34,826 nucleotides of DNA from an uncultured Lachnospiraceae bacterium (GCA_910589105.1 CAJUST010000008.1:66636-101461), one strand, 5' to 3'; positions 1-8,042 are shown, counted from the stretch's first letter. Translations and numbers: made by a program. The notes: a model not told the origin generated them from the letters alone.

Positions 1-1034
1 CGGAAACAAAATACAGTGTAGAATATTCCAATAATATAGAGCCGGGGACGGCAACAGTGACAATTACGGCAGCCGGAAGCGGATATAAAGGAACGGCAAC
101 GAAAGAATTTGAAATTACGAAAGGACAGGAGTCTGGGAAGATTGATTTAAAAGACTGTAGTGTTACGTTACAGCCAAAATCTTTCGTTTATAATGGGAAG
201 CCGCAGCAGCCGTCAGTCGCGGTAAAGTATAAAGGCAAGACAGTTCCTAAGACAGAATATAAAGTGAGTTATAAAAATAATACCAATGCGGGAAATGCCG
301 CGAAAGTGATTCTTACAGCCAACAATAAGAATTACGCCGGAAGCAAAACCGCGCAGTTTTCTATTGGAAGGAAACCATTGGCAGTTTCTATGGTAAAAAT
401 GGAACGTAATTTTAAGTGGGAGAGCGGCAGGCCAATCCGGCCGTCGGTAAGCGTGAAGAATGGACAGATTACGTTGAGAGAAGGAACGGATTATATAGCC
501 GCTTATCCAAAGACAAGCGCGGACATTGGAGATTACACAGTGACAATTACCGGAAAGGGAAATTATACATCAGTTGTGAATATGAAGTTTTGTGTTTTTG
601 CGCCACTAGGAGAGACTTGTACGGCTGGCAGTATGAAATATAAGTTTACAAGCGCATCGACAGTTATGCTGACAGGAACAGGCAATAAAAAGATTTCCTC
701 TTTGAAGGTAAAAAATACGGTTAAAATTGGCGGAAAAACATTTCAGATTACGGCTATTGGGACGAATGCGTTTAAAGGAAGCAAGCGGCTGAAAAAAGTT
801 ACGCTGGGAGCGAATCTAGAAATCATCGGGAAAGGCGCTTTTTACAACTGCCGGAAATTGTCCAGCATACAGTTGAAAGGAAAGAAAGTTAAAACAATAG
901 GAAAGAAAGCCATCAAAGGCATTAAAAAGAAAGCAGTAATCAAAATTCCGAAAAGTAAAAAGAAAGCGTATAAAAAGCTCTTTAAGAGGTCCACTGGCTA
1001 TAAGAAATCGATGAAAATAAAAGCTGTGAAATAA
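1..1034 (+). CDS. Surface protein with Ig-like repeats and BspA-type leucine-rich repeats (3' part only)
   Basis: The reading frame is open from the left edge (first full codon at base 3), so the N-terminus lies outside the window. The visible part starts with three related ~75-residue modules, each ending in a strand like YKVSYKNNTNAG...VILTA or YTVTITGKGNY, which resemble the Ig-like/MBG repeats of clostridial surface proteins. A BspA-type leucine-rich segment follows (TAIGTNAFKGSKRLKKVTL, then IIGKGAFYNCRKLSSIQL). The C-terminus is very Lys-rich and ends IPKSKKKAYKKLFK..., a common finish for this family, with no LPXTG anchor. By family it is probably a secreted or wall-associated adhesin-like protein; its ligand cannot be inferred. 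A GTG at base 57 is an internal valine, not the start. The stop is TAA at 1032-1034. Confidence 0.8.
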   Translation, partial: ETKYSVEYSNNIEPGTATVTITAAGSGYKGTATKEFEITKGQESGKIDLKDCSVTLQPKSFVYNGKPQQPSVAVKYKGKTVPKTEYKVSYKNNTNAGNAAKVILTANNKNYAGSKTAQFSIGRKPLAVSMVKMERNFKWESGRPIRPSVSVKNGQITLREGTDYIAAYPKTSADIGDYTVTITGKGNYTSVVNMKFCVFAPLGETCTAGSMKYKFTSASTVMLTGTGNKKISSLKVKNTVKIGGKTFQITAIGTNAFKGSKRLKKVTLGANLEIIGKGAFYNCRKLSSIQLKGKKVKTIGKKAIKGIKKKAVIKIPKSKKKAYKKLFKRSTGYKKSMKIKAVK

Positions 1035-1050
1035 AATTGGCAGTAAGAAA

Positions 1051-1079
1051 TTGACATTACATTGTATGAGATGTAAAAT
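1051..1079 (+). promoter_or_regulatory. Sigma-A-type promoter for the yjfB-like gene
   Basis: TTGACA at 1051-1056 and TAAAAT at 1074-1079 are separated by exactly 17 bases, a near-consensus housekeeping promoter. It lies 25 bases upstream of the yjfB start, between two genes on the same strand, so the small gene is probably transcribed independently of the surface protein. Confidence 0.8.
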
Positions 1080-1104
1080 AAAAGAGAGTAGGAGGTGTAA
1101 ATCA

Positions 1105-1296
1105 ATGGATATTCCGGGTTTATCTATGGCGCTCGCGCAGACGAAAGCGCAGAGTGATTTCAGTGTGGCAATGTTAAGCAAAGCGATGGATTTAGGGGAA
1201 ATGCTTGGCGAAGGCATGGTAGATATGATAGATTCTGCCGCAATGGAACATTCTGTTACGCCTTATCTTGGCGGCAATATTGACATTTCGGTATAA
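1105..1296 (+). CDS. YjfB-family putative motility protein
   Basis: A 63-residue protein beginning MDIPGLSMALAQTKAQ and ending LGGNIDISV. The N-terminal MDI..LSM.L and C-terminal LGGNIDI signatures are typical of the YjfB family (annotated as putative motility protein), and the length fits. The start is the ATG at 1105, because GGAGGTG at 1091-1097 is spaced correctly before it; the longer frame from 1051 begins inside the promoter. It has its own promoter and an intrinsic terminator, so it is likely monocistronic. The molecular role of the family is not established; sigma-D/flagellar association is known for some homologues, but the promoter here looks like sigma-A. No flagellar genes are adjacent; cheR lies 16 kb away. 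Confidence 0.8.
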   Translation: MDIPGLSMALAQTKAQSDFSVAMLSKAMDLGEMLGEGMVDMIDSAAMEHSVTPYLGGNIDISV

Positions 1297-1316
1297 GATG
1301 CTATGAATTACGGCGC

Positions 1317-1354
1317 GGCTGCGGCGGGTTTTCCCGCCTGCAGCCATTATTTTT
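1317..1354 (+). terminator. Intrinsic terminator after the yjfB-like gene
   Basis: A GC-rich hairpin has left arm 1317-1328 (GGCTGCGGCGGG), loop TTTT and right arm 1333-1345 with one bulged A, followed by ATTATTTTT. The T-tract overlaps the stop codon of the convergent gene ending at 1347. The minus-strand side has no T-tract, so it should terminate mainly plus-strand transcription. Confidence 0.85.
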
Positions 1355-2462
1355 GCAAAAGCGGATAGATGATTTTTAACGTTTTTTTCTGTAAAGCAGG
1401 ATCTTTACAAAAAAGCTGTAAGGCAATTTCTGCGGAAACAGGCGTAATGCAGTTTGTATCCTGCAAAAATCGTATATGGCTTTGGGAGGGGCGCTCCGAT
1501 AAAATGCCTAAAACAGCTTCATTCAGGCTGTGGAAATGGCTGATTAAGCGGGGATATTCCCAAATTGCATCCAAAATACAGTTTCCATAACGTTCTTTTT
1601 CAAAAGCGCATGTGGAAATAATCTGCATACAAATCCTAAGCTCTCCCGTCACATCAGATGCTTCCATCAGCACATCGGGCCGCTTTTGGTAATATTCCAA
1701 AAAATATTCTTTCGCGCCTTCATAATTTTTCTTGGCAAAAAATTCTGCTAAATGTTCTTTTAGGACAGTTGTTTCATATTTTTCCCCCACCATGCCGACC
1801 ATACATTCACAGACGCGCAGCTTGTGGCAATGAATCCAGACAGTCTGGAGAAATTCCGACAAAAAACCAAACAGACGTTTCTGATAACCGTTATATCCAG
1901 TCATATCTGTCCGTTTCTGCGCTTCAAACAGAATGTCAAACAGCCATTCGCAATAGGCGTCATAGGAATCTTTTGCAGTTACAAAAATATTCCCGAAATA
2001 AGTATGCGGGCCTTTCAGCAGTTGATCAAAGGCATTGACATAAGAAGGGAACTTTTCTTTTAGAACCTCTCTGGTTGTGTAAAGATCTTTCACATGATGG
2101 TTTTCCCCAAATCCCTTTTCGTAGGAACAGGTCAGCGTCAGTAATTTTGTCGTGACCATATCATACTCCATACATAGTTTTTCTAATTGCGGTTCTGTGA
2201 AAATGGAGCCGGTTTGATTTAATAAATACCGTCTGTAATGGCAGATTCCAATGTAATCTGCGCTCTGGTAATTTTTCCAAATCCAGTATAATCCGGTTAA
2301 TTCACAAAAATATGGGTTAAGGGCAGAAATGGAATCCCCTGTGTCATCTCCAAGGAAACCAAGTGATGCTGCATTTGCCCGCCCTACCTGAAGCGGGACA
2401 TACATCGGATCTTTTGGGGGCGTAAATGGTTTGTGCGCCATAACAAAAATTCGGACAGACAT
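1347..2462 (-). CDS. DUF4422-type glycosyltransferase-like protein
   Basis: A 371-residue protein. The N-terminus MSVRIFVMAHKP and the motifs LTGLYWIWKN and DYIGICHYRRYL are hallmarks of DUF4422, often found in capsular or surface polysaccharide loci and considered glycosyltransferase-like. The conserved domain covers roughly residues 1-230; the last ~130 residues show no motif I recognise. An in-frame TTG at 2474 would sit directly against the AAGGAG (2475-2480), so the ATG at 2462, about 12 bases after it, is the better start. It lies 45 bases downstream of a small membrane protein on the same strand and may be co-transcribed with it. No other polysaccharide genes are adjacent, so substrate and acceptor are unknown. 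Confidence 0.8.
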   Translation of the reverse strand: MSVRIFVMAHKPFTPPKDPMYVPLQVGRANAASLGFLGDDTGDSISALNPYFCELTGLYWIWKNYQSADYIGICHYRRYLLNQTGSIFTEPQLEKLCMEYDMVTTKLLTLTCSYEKGFGENHHVKDLYTTREVLKEKFPSYVNAFDQLLKGPHTYFGNIFVTAKDSYDAYCEWLFDILFEAQKRTDMTGYNGYQKRLFGFLSEFLQTVWIHCHKLRVCECMVGMVGEKYETTVLKEHLAEFFAKKNYEGAKEYFLEYYQKRPDVLMEASDVTGELRICMQIISTCAFEKERYGNCILDAIWEYPRLISHFHSLNEAVLGILSERPSQSHIRFLQDTNCITPVSAEIALQLFCKDPALQKKTLKIIYPLLQK

Positions 2463-2507
2463 AAGCTTTGACAACTCCTTTTTTCTCGTTCGAAATGTAA
2501 ATATTAA

Positions 2508-2867
2508 CTATACGTTTTCTTTTTTTTCTTTCACAATAGAAATAACTGCGAGCGCAGCGTTGACTGTGCACCATGCCGCCCATATGTTTAGATCTGAAAA
2601 GCTTCCGGCTAAAACAAATCCTGCCAGAGCTCCGATTCCGAACAGAATGCACAAGGCAATGTTTCCGCCGTTTTCTTTCTGTTGCCTTGTAGCAATGGAT
2701 ACAATGCCTCCGGCAAGCATCATTACGGCTAAAAGAATTCCTCCACTGCCGCTTTTTTCTCCATTTGCAAGCAAAGCGTTGGAGATTCCGGCGGCGCAGG
2801 ATTGGAACGCGACCAGAAAAAACAGAAGAATTGAAAGTATTCCAGAGACTAGCTTCCATGTTTTCAT
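2508..2867 (-). CDS. Small four-helix membrane protein of unknown function
   Basis: A 119-residue protein beginning MKTWKLVSGILSILLFFLV, with about four hydrophobic segments (roughly residues 5-27, 42-59, 69-87 and 92-111) and a short Lys/Glu-rich tail (IVKEKKENV). The MKTWKLVSGI..I start followed by FQSCAAG is a recurring pattern in small uncharacterised membrane proteins of Firmicutes, but I cannot name a function. The ATG at 2867 follows an AAGGGGA site. A TATAAT-like -10 lies on the minus strand at 2910-2905, with only a poor -35. It precedes the DUF4422 gene in the same direction. Confidence 0.7.
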   Translation of the reverse strand: MKTWKLVSGILSILLFFLVAFQSCAAGISNALLANGEKSGSGGILLAVMMLAGGIVSIATRQQKENGGNIALCILFGIGALAGFVLAGSFSDLNIWAAWCTVNAALAVISIVKEKKENV

Positions 2868-3002
2868 ATCTTGTCATTCCCCTTTTCCTTTTATAGTGGT
2901 TAAAATTATATCATATCTTTTAAATTATGAAAATAATTATTCTTTTCTTGTGTTTCTTATGAAAAGATAATTTTACAAAAGAGCATTTTTATTTCAGTAA
3001 AA

Positions 3003-3168
3003 ATTTACGAATTAATAGGTAATGGAGGAACAGCTGGGACAAACAAAGCGTTTGCTGGAAGACTGTTAGAAAGTAAAGGCGGGTATTGCATGACATAAAA
3101 ACGCCTTTAACGGTAATGCTAAGATATTTGGAAATTATGCGAAGCTGACAAAAATAAGCTCTTGAAAA
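3003..3168 (+). pseudogene. Degenerate coding remnant, possibly flavodoxin-like
   Basis: From 3003 one frame reads IYELIGNGGTAGTNKAFAG, then RLLESKGGYCMT and a stop. A second frame from about 3100 continues with NAFNGNAKIFGNYAKLTKI before its stop. The GNGGTAG loop followed by an LLE.KG helix resembles the mid-region of flavodoxin-fold proteins, and the two pieces join plausibly through a frameshift near 3095. No start codon with a ribosome site and no N-terminal FMN-binding region was seen. Family assignment is tentative. Confidence 0.3.
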
Positions 3169-3222
3169 CAGACCTGCCTGAAAAGGGCAGAGTGTGGCGG
3201 GTGAGAAGCGCTTTGTAACGTT

Positions 3223-3259
3223 AAAAAACCTATGCGGCGTAAAACGGCATAGGTTTTTT
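3223..3259. terminator. Bidirectional intrinsic terminator
   Basis: A perfect 13-bp inverted repeat, AAAAAACCTATGC at 3223-3235 and its complement at 3247-3259, with an 11-base loop. An A-tract on one side and a T-tract on the other let it act on both strands. It lies 70 bases beyond the stop of the DUF2461 gene and probably ends the sigma-factor/DUF2461 transcript. Confidence 0.85.
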
Positions 3260-3328
3260 GTTTAGATCATATTAAGATTCGGGCATATGAATGATGGAAA
3301 TAGCATTCACTGCAAGTTCCATGCTTTG

Positions 3329-4012
3329 TCACCTTGCTGGCATCTGAAATCCGGCAAGAGCCTTGTTTAAATAATCGTTAAATGGCTTCATAATTTGGAA
3401 CAGTCCAGCGGCTTTTGCAAGAAACGCCTCAGCATCGATTAGTTCTTCGTCTTTGACCGGATATTCGAGATACCAGCTTTTCAATTTTAGGTATTCTGCC
3501 TGTGGGTGTTCTTTTTCATATCCGGCAGGGACTTTTTTTAGCGTGGTTCCCTGTACGGTAAAATTTTTTTCAAACTCCGGCTCATGGATAATACGCTCTA
3601 ATTCTTCTCCGTGTTGAACAATATAATCCCGCGTCATCTTCGTTGCCTCTTTGAACATATCCGCAAATAAGCCGCCGCCTAAAAAAGATTGATTGCCGGA
3701 TTTTATCATAAGATAATAGCCGACTGGGATTGGAAGCTTTCCTTGTGAGGAAATATGCGCGCGGAAAGCCGGATTATATGGTGATTTATCGTGGCTGAAA
3801 CGGGTATCTCTCGCCAATTTAAAGGTTAGGTTTTTGGGTTCATTATGCAGTACGCTGCTGTCAAATTTACCAATACGAAGGATTAAAGATTCAATCACTG
3901 CTTCAAATTCTGTGTCCGCCGCCTTTTTTTCCATTTTATGTGAGTGGTACCATTCCCGGTTATTATTTTCGTTTAAATCGGAAAGGTATTGTAAGATAAG
4001 CTGTGTATTCAT
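3329..4012 (-). CDS. DUF2461 family protein
   Basis: A 227-residue protein. The segments NREWYHSHK near the N-terminus, FKLARDTRFSHDKSPYNPAFRAHIS, GYYLMIKSGNQSFLGGGLF and GYEKEHPQAEYLKLKSWY are the conserved blocks of DUF2461 (TIGR02453), and the length matches the family. No biochemical function is established. The start is the ATG at 4012, because AGGAGG (4026-4021) lies 8 bases upstream; the GTG at 4021 overlaps that site. The ribosome site overlaps the end of the upstream sigma-factor gene (stop at 4025), so the two are translationally close and surely one operon. No signal peptide; cytoplasmic. Confidence 0.88.
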   Translation of the reverse strand: MNTQLILQYLSDLNENNNREWYHSHKMEKKAADTEFEAVIESLILRIGKFDSSVLHNEPKNLTFKLARDTRFSHDKSPYNPAFRAHISSQGKLPIPVGYYLMIKSGNQSFLGGGLFADMFKEATKMTRDYIVQHGEELERIIHEPEFEKNFTVQGTTLKKVPAGYEKEHPQAEYLKLKSWYLEYPVKDEELIDAEAFLAKAAGLFQIMKPFNDYLNKALAGFQMPAR

Positions 4013-4024
4013 TTGTAACACCTC

Positions 4025-4870
4025 CTAGGCATTTTTGACGACGGAATAAGACGTTCCGTCTAAAAATTTCTGAATGAATTTTGTCAGGCTTTCAGGGGAC
4101 TGATAGGTTTTGCAAAAGGAGAATTTCTGTGAAAGATCGTCAATCTCCTCCATAGCTTCTTTTACTTCCACCATAGTTTCCATAGGGACGGCCGTTGTGA
4201 AGTATAACTGCGAAGGATTGATCCTATGGTTTTTAATGGCATAATTTACCCTGTGTTTACAGCGGCACGTTCCATTGCCATATTCCCCGCAGTATTCTTT
4301 TAAGAAGTCCGCCATTTTACTGCGGATTCTTGAAAGCCGCTGCCGGTAGGCTTCAGGAGTAATGCCTAAAATATCCCCGGCGATCCGGCTGTCTGCTTTG
4401 AACATGGTTCCTAAAATAAAGATACATCTGCTTTCAGCATCAAGGCATTGGAGCATAACATTGGCGCAGGACAGTTTGAGTTCTTCCGCTAAAATGGATT
4501 GTTCCACATTTTGCATCAAATCCGGCACATCGTCGATTTTCCCGTTTTTAATGTCATTTCCATAAAATTCAAAACTGAGTGGAAATTTTGCAAACATATG
4601 CTTTTGATAGTTTTTTAAATGGTTTGCCGCAATACGGAAAACCCAAGTGGAAAAGGCGCTTTCACCTTTGAAAGAGGACAGCCGCGTTATGATCTTCAAT
4701 AGAATGTCCTGAGTGGCGTCCTCAGCGTCAGGGAAAGAGCCAAGCATACGCAAAGATAGGTTAAATACTAAATCTTGCACGCTTAAAATCACGGTTTCCA
4801 GAGATTCTTTGTCTCCGGCAGTAGCTTTTTCAATCAAAGCCAACAGTTCTTCGTTTGTTATATGTTTCAT
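4025..4870 (-). CDS. ECF-like RNA polymerase sigma factor with Cys-containing C-terminal extension
   Basis: A 281-residue protein. Residues ~20-90 form a sigma region 2 (LVFNLSLRMLGSFPDAEDATQD, then STWVFRIAANHLKNY). Residues ~130-193 form a region 4 helix-turn-helix (FKADSRIAGDILGITPEAYRQRLSRIRSK). About 88 further residues follow, absent from minimal ECF sigmas, starting C194...GTCRCKHR (C202, C204) and then a helical segment. C-terminal extensions often regulate ECF factors in cis; whether these Cys bind metal or sense redox is inference. The ATG at 4870 is preceded by AGGAGGT. DUF2461 follows immediately. No anti-sigma gene is adjacent, which fits self-contained regulation. Confidence 0.85.
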   Translation of the reverse strand: MKHITNEELLALIEKATAGDKESLETVILSVQDLVFNLSLRMLGSFPDAEDATQDILLKIITRLSSFKGESAFSTWVFRIAANHLKNYQKHMFAKFPLSFEFYGNDIKNGKIDDVPDLMQNVEQSILAEELKLSCANVMLQCLDAESRCIFILGTMFKADSRIAGDILGITPEAYRQRLSRIRSKMADFLKEYCGEYGNGTCRCKHRVNYAIKNHRINPSQLYFTTAVPMETMVEVKEAMEEIDDLSQKFSFCKTYQSPESLTKFIQKFLDGTSYSVVKNA

Positions 4871-4896
4871 GGCTTTTTACCTCCTATATAAGATTA

Positions 4897-4922
4897 GACA
4901 GACAAGAGCCTGCCGTGTGACA
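4897..4922 (-). promoter_or_regulatory. Candidate ECF-type promoter upstream of the sigma-factor gene
   Basis: On the minus strand TGTCACA (4922-4916) is followed after 15 bases by TGTC (4900-4897). This resembles the TGTCACA-N16-CGTC pattern reported for ECF41-type sigma factors, with one base shorter spacing and one mismatch. It lies ~27 bases before the start codon, where an autoregulatory promoter would be. No good sigma-A promoter was seen here. Confidence 0.3.
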
Positions 4923-5245
4923 GAAAAAATGAAAAATTTTTACTTTCTTGAGTTTAGGCGTTTCATCGCTTTTTTGTTCTATGGCATCGAACGCAGATAT
5001 TTAAGTTTTGAAACGCGCGCATCTATTATACGCGGATCGCTTGAGAACAGCAAGAGACAGCAGATGATGCACACGAGAGGTTTTTTCAGGAGAGTTTAAG
5101 ATAATTTAAAAGAAATGAAATCTGTCTGAATTCCTTCTAAATTTATGGAAAAATGATCAAATAAAGCCGGTTTAGAGAGATAAAGATCATAACGCTGTCC
5201 CTGTTTGCATAAAATACACTAATATCACACAGTAAGGTAACTGCA
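4923..5245. other. Intergenic region between divergent genes, nothing definite
   Basis: It separates the minus-strand sigma gene from the plus-strand carboxypeptidase. A 56-codon plus frame (4929-5099) is open but has no ribosome site and no recognisable sequence. A short inverted repeat (GCGTTTCA near 4958 and TGAAACGC near 5009) is too weak to call. A TTGCAT at 5205-5210 lacks a partner -10 at proper spacing. Confidence 0.5.
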
Positions 5246-6514
5246 ATGAAAAGCCTAACCCACAAACTACACCCATTTTTATGTGTATTGCTTCTTATAT
5301 CCTGTCTGATTACATTCACGTCCCCAAACATTTCCTGTCTGGCTCGTCAAACCCAGACAACCCCAGAGCCAAGCCAGCTGTACGCCCAGTCCGCCGTCCT
5401 AATGGATGCCGATTCCGGGCGTATTTTATACGAAAAAAAAGGAACTGCCGTTCTGCCAATGGCAAGCACTACAAAGATTATGACTTGTATTTTAACCTTG
5501 GAAAACGCAGATCCAGAGAACATGGTGGAAGTGTCAGACTATGCCGCATCTATGCCGAAAGTGAAACTTTACATGAAAAAAGGGGAAACCTACCGTTTAA
5601 AAGATCTCTTATATTCCCTGATGTTAGAATCCCATAATGACTCTGCTGTAGCCATTGCAGAACATATCGGCGGAAGCGTGGAAGGATTTGCAGATTTGAT
5701 GAATGAAAAAGCCGTTGAAATTGGCTGTAAAAATACATATTTCATTACTCCAAACGGATTAGACGCACAAAAAGAAATCCAATCCAAAGACGGAAGCGCA
5801 CAGACCGTCGCCCATTCCACTACTGCGGAAGATTTGGCTTTAATTATGAGTTATTGTATCAAAAAATCCCCAAAAAAAGATGAATTTTTAGAAATTACCC
5901 GCGCCCCGTCGCACTCGTTTTCCAATTCAGACGGCACACGCAGTTTCACTTGTAACAACCACAATGCCTTTTTAACCATGATGGAAGGCGCGCTTTCTGG
6001 AAAAACAGGCTTTACCGGAAAAGCAGGGTACTGTTACGTCGGCGCATTAGAGCGTGACGGGAGAACCTTTGTCGTAGCCCTTCTTGCGTGCGGCTGGCCA
6101 AACAACAAAACTTATAAATGGAAAGATGCCCGCAAACTGATGGAGTACGGCATTTCGAATTACAACATCACAGATTTATCCAGCCAGCCTGTGTTAAAAG
6201 AATGGTTAAAGCCAATTCCGGTTGCCGGCGCGCAGACAAAGCAGCTTTTTCAGGAAGCGGAAGTGGAAGTGTATCTCAAGGAACAGGAGGACGCCCCGAC
6301 CTTGCTTATGAAACATGATGAACGTCCAAACGTTACCTGTGAGGTAAAAACCCAGTTGGACGCTCCCGTGAAAAAAGGGGAAAAAGTGGGAAAAATCCAA
6401 TATTCCGTAGACGGGAAACTTATCTGGGAACGCCCTATCTATGCAGGGAAAACCATTTCTAAAACGACGTATCAGTGGTTCTTTCTAAAAACTCTTCAAA
6501 ATTATTTTTCTTGA
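5246..6514 (+). CDS. D-alanyl-D-alanine carboxypeptidase (penicillin-binding protein, peptidase S11)
   Basis: A 422-residue exported enzyme that removes the terminal D-Ala from peptidoglycan pentapeptides. Residues 1-32 form a signal peptide (Lys/His start, hydrophobic core FLCVLLLISCLITF). All three active-site motifs are present: SxxK at S74-T-T-K77, SxN at S129-H-N131 and KTG at K253-T-G255. A PBP5-like C-terminal beta domain spans about residues 320-400 (DAPVKKGEKVGKIQYSVDGK). The last ~18 residues (YQWFFLKTLQNYFS end) could act as an amphipathic membrane anchor. The ATG at 5246 has only a modest AAGGT site. A second S11 enzyme lies at the other end of the window and an M15 peptidase at 26.9 kb. 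Confidence 0.93.
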   Translation: MKSLTHKLHPFLCVLLLISCLITFTSPNISCLARQTQTTPEPSQLYAQSAVLMDADSGRILYEKKGTAVLPMASTTKIMTCILTLENADPENMVEVSDYAASMPKVKLYMKKGETYRLKDLLYSLMLESHNDSAVAIAEHIGGSVEGFADLMNEKAVEIGCKNTYFITPNGLDAQKEIQSKDGSAQTVAHSTTAEDLALIMSYCIKKSPKKDEFLEITRAPSHSFSNSDGTRSFTCNNHNAFLTMMEGALSGKTGFTGKAGYCYVGALERDGRTFVVALLACGWPNNKTYKWKDARKLMEYGISNYNITDLSSQPVLKEWLKPIPVAGAQTKQLFQEAEVEVYLKEQEDAPTLLMKHDERPNVTCEVKTQLDAPVKKGEKVGKIQYSVDGKLIWERPIYAGKTISKTTYQWFFLKTLQNYFS

Positions 6515-6529
6515 AAATGAGAAAAACTA

Positions 6530-6558
6530 TTGAAAATTTATGCGAAACAATATACAAT
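6530..6558 (+). promoter_or_regulatory. Sigma-A-type promoter of the decarboxylase operon
   Basis: TTGAAA at 6530-6535 and TACAAT at 6553-6558 are separated by 17 bases. The predicted start near 6565 leaves a ~40-base leader carrying GGAGGG before the ATG at 6606. It is the only good promoter seen upstream of the five-gene cluster. Confidence 0.7.
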
Positions 6559-6605
6559 TACTCTAGCAAATTTTTAAATTTATCAAAATAGATGGAGGGC
6601 AAAAA

Positions 6606-8042
6606 ATGAGCAGTAGCAACAACAGCTTGGCAATGCAGCGCATTGTGAAGTTACTCGATGAGAGCAGTTTTATGGAAATTGGCGCTCTTGTCACAGCAAG
6701 AAGCACAGATTTTAACTTGTCAAACACAGACACCCCGTCCGACGGCGTTATCACGGGACATGGTTTGATTGACGGCAATCTGGTATTTGTGTATAGTCAG
6801 GACGCTTCCGTATTAAATGGGACCATAGGAGAAATGCACGCGAAAAAAATTGCGTCCGTATATGACATGGCAGTGAAAATGGGCGCGCCTGTCATTGGAT
6901 TTTTAGACTGCGCCGGAATCCGCCTTCAGGAATCCGTAGACGCATTGGATGCATTAGGGAAAATTTATTTAAAAGAAGCGGAAGCATCCGGCGTAATTTT
7001 ACAAATCTCAGCCGTGTTCGGCTCATGCGGCGGTGGACTGGCCACAGTGCCCGCTCTTTGCGACTTCAATTTCATTGAAACTTCTAAAGGCAAAATGTTT
7101 GTCAATTCCCCAAATGCCATTGAAGGCAACCGCATAGACAAATGTGACACTTCTGCGCCGGAATACCAGTCAAAAGAAACCGGATGCGTAGATCAAATTG
7201 GAACGGAAGACGAAATTTTAGAGTCCATACGTGAATTAGTGTGTATGCTTCCGGGCAACAGCGGCATGGGCGGCCTGACGGAAGAATGCGCAGACGATTT
7301 AAACCGAGTTTCTGAAAATCTGGCTGGCATGAAAGGCGATCCGCGTTACATATTGAGCGAAATTGCAGACGGCAATCTGTTTTTTGAAACGAAAAGAGAC
7401 TATGCAAAAGACATGGTGACAGGCTTTATCCGGTTAAATGGGACAACCGTCGGAGCCGTTGCGAACTGCGTGGAAGTTTATGACGAAGAAGGCAAGAAAA
7501 CGGAAGAATTTTCAAATGTCTTAAGCGCAAGGGGATGCGGCAAAGCCGCAGAATTTGTAAATTTCTGCGATGCGTTTGACATTCCGGTGGTGACTTTTAC
7601 AAACGTGAAAGGCTATAAAACCTGTAAATGCGCAGAAAATAACCTTGCAAAAGCAATGGCAAAACTGACCTACGCATTTTCCAACGCAAACGTTCCTAAA
7701 GTAAACGTGATTATGGGAGAGGCTTACGGAAGCGCATATGTGGCCATGAACTCCAAAGCAATCGGCGCAGATTTAGTCTATGCGTGGGAAGATGCAAAAA
7801 TCGGCATGATGGAAGCGGATCTTGCCGCTAAAATCATGTATGCAGACGCCAGCGCAGAAGAATTGGCAAAAAAATCAAAAGAATACGACGAATTGCAGTC
7901 AAGCGCGCTTTCCGCGGCAAAAAGAGGATATGTAGATTTAATCATCGAGCCGGAGACGACCAGAAAATACTTAATTGCGGCATTTGAAATGCTCTATACC
8001 AAAAGCATTCCGGAGTCTTTGAAAAAACATGGTACAAAATAA
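6606..8042 (+). CDS. Biotin-dependent carboxyltransferase subunit (12S/MmdA-like)
   Basis: A 478-residue crotonase-fold carboxyltransferase of the PccB/MmdA family, which moves a carboxyl group between biotin and an acyl-CoA. It has the two tandem domains: the N-half with NGTIGEMHAKKI (71-82), DCAGIRLQE (101-109) and an oxyanion-type GSCGGG (139-144); the C-half with GEAYGSAYVAM (371-381) and AWEDAKIGMMEADLAAKI. The usual DSGGAR is DCAGIR and the second glycine-rich loop is GEAYGSAY rather than GKAYGGAY, so it is a divergent branch and the acyl-CoA substrate (methylmalonyl, malonyl or other) cannot be read off. First gene of an operon with OadG-like, biotin carrier, beta and 5S-like subunits. 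GGAGGG precedes the ATG. Confidence 0.85.
   Translation: MSSSNNSLAMQRIVKLLDESSFMEIGALVTARSTDFNLSNTDTPSDGVITGHGLIDGNLVFVYSQDASVLNGTIGEMHAKKIASVYDMAVKMGAPVIGFLDCAGIRLQESVDALDALGKIYLKEAEASGVILQISAVFGSCGGGLATVPALCDFNFIETSKGKMFVNSPNAIEGNRIDKCDTSAPEYQSKETGCVDQIGTEDEILESIRELVCMLPGNSGMGGLTEECADDLNRVSENLAGMKGDPRYILSEIADGNLFFETKRDYAKDMVTGFIRLNGTTVGAVANCVEVYDEEGKKTEEFSNVLSARGCGKAAEFVNFCDAFDIPVVTFTNVKGYKTCKCAENNLAKAMAKLTYAFSNANVPKVNVIMGEAYGSAYVAMNSKAIGADLVYAWEDAKIGMMEADLAAKIMYADASAEELAKKSKEYDELQSSALSAAKRGYVDLIIEPETTRKYLIAAFEMLYTKSIPESLKKHGTK

Larger units (their letters stand above)
2868..3328. other. Intergenic stretch with a coding remnant and a bidirectional terminator
   Basis: No intact gene is supported in these ~460 bases. 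The left part (2868-3000) is A+T-rich and probably holds the promoter of the minus-strand membrane-protein gene. The middle holds a short broken frame (3003-3168) and the right part an intrinsic terminator (3223-3259), both listed separately. Confidence 0.6.

Noticed and set aside
1658..2038. Plus-strand frame opposite the DUF4422 gene
   Set aside because: Antisense to a recognisable DUF4422 protein and without a ribosome site.
2472..2474. TTG start for the DUF4422 gene
   Set aside because: It directly abuts the AAGGAG; the ATG at 2462 has workable spacing.
4929..5099. 56-codon plus-strand frame between the sigma gene and the carboxypeptidase
   Set aside because: No ribosome site, no recognised sequence, and it overlaps a probable minus-strand promoter region.
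4923..5245. Riboswitch or T-box upstream of the carboxypeptidase
   Set aside because: No conserved motif, no terminator/antiterminator pair and only weak hairpins seen.
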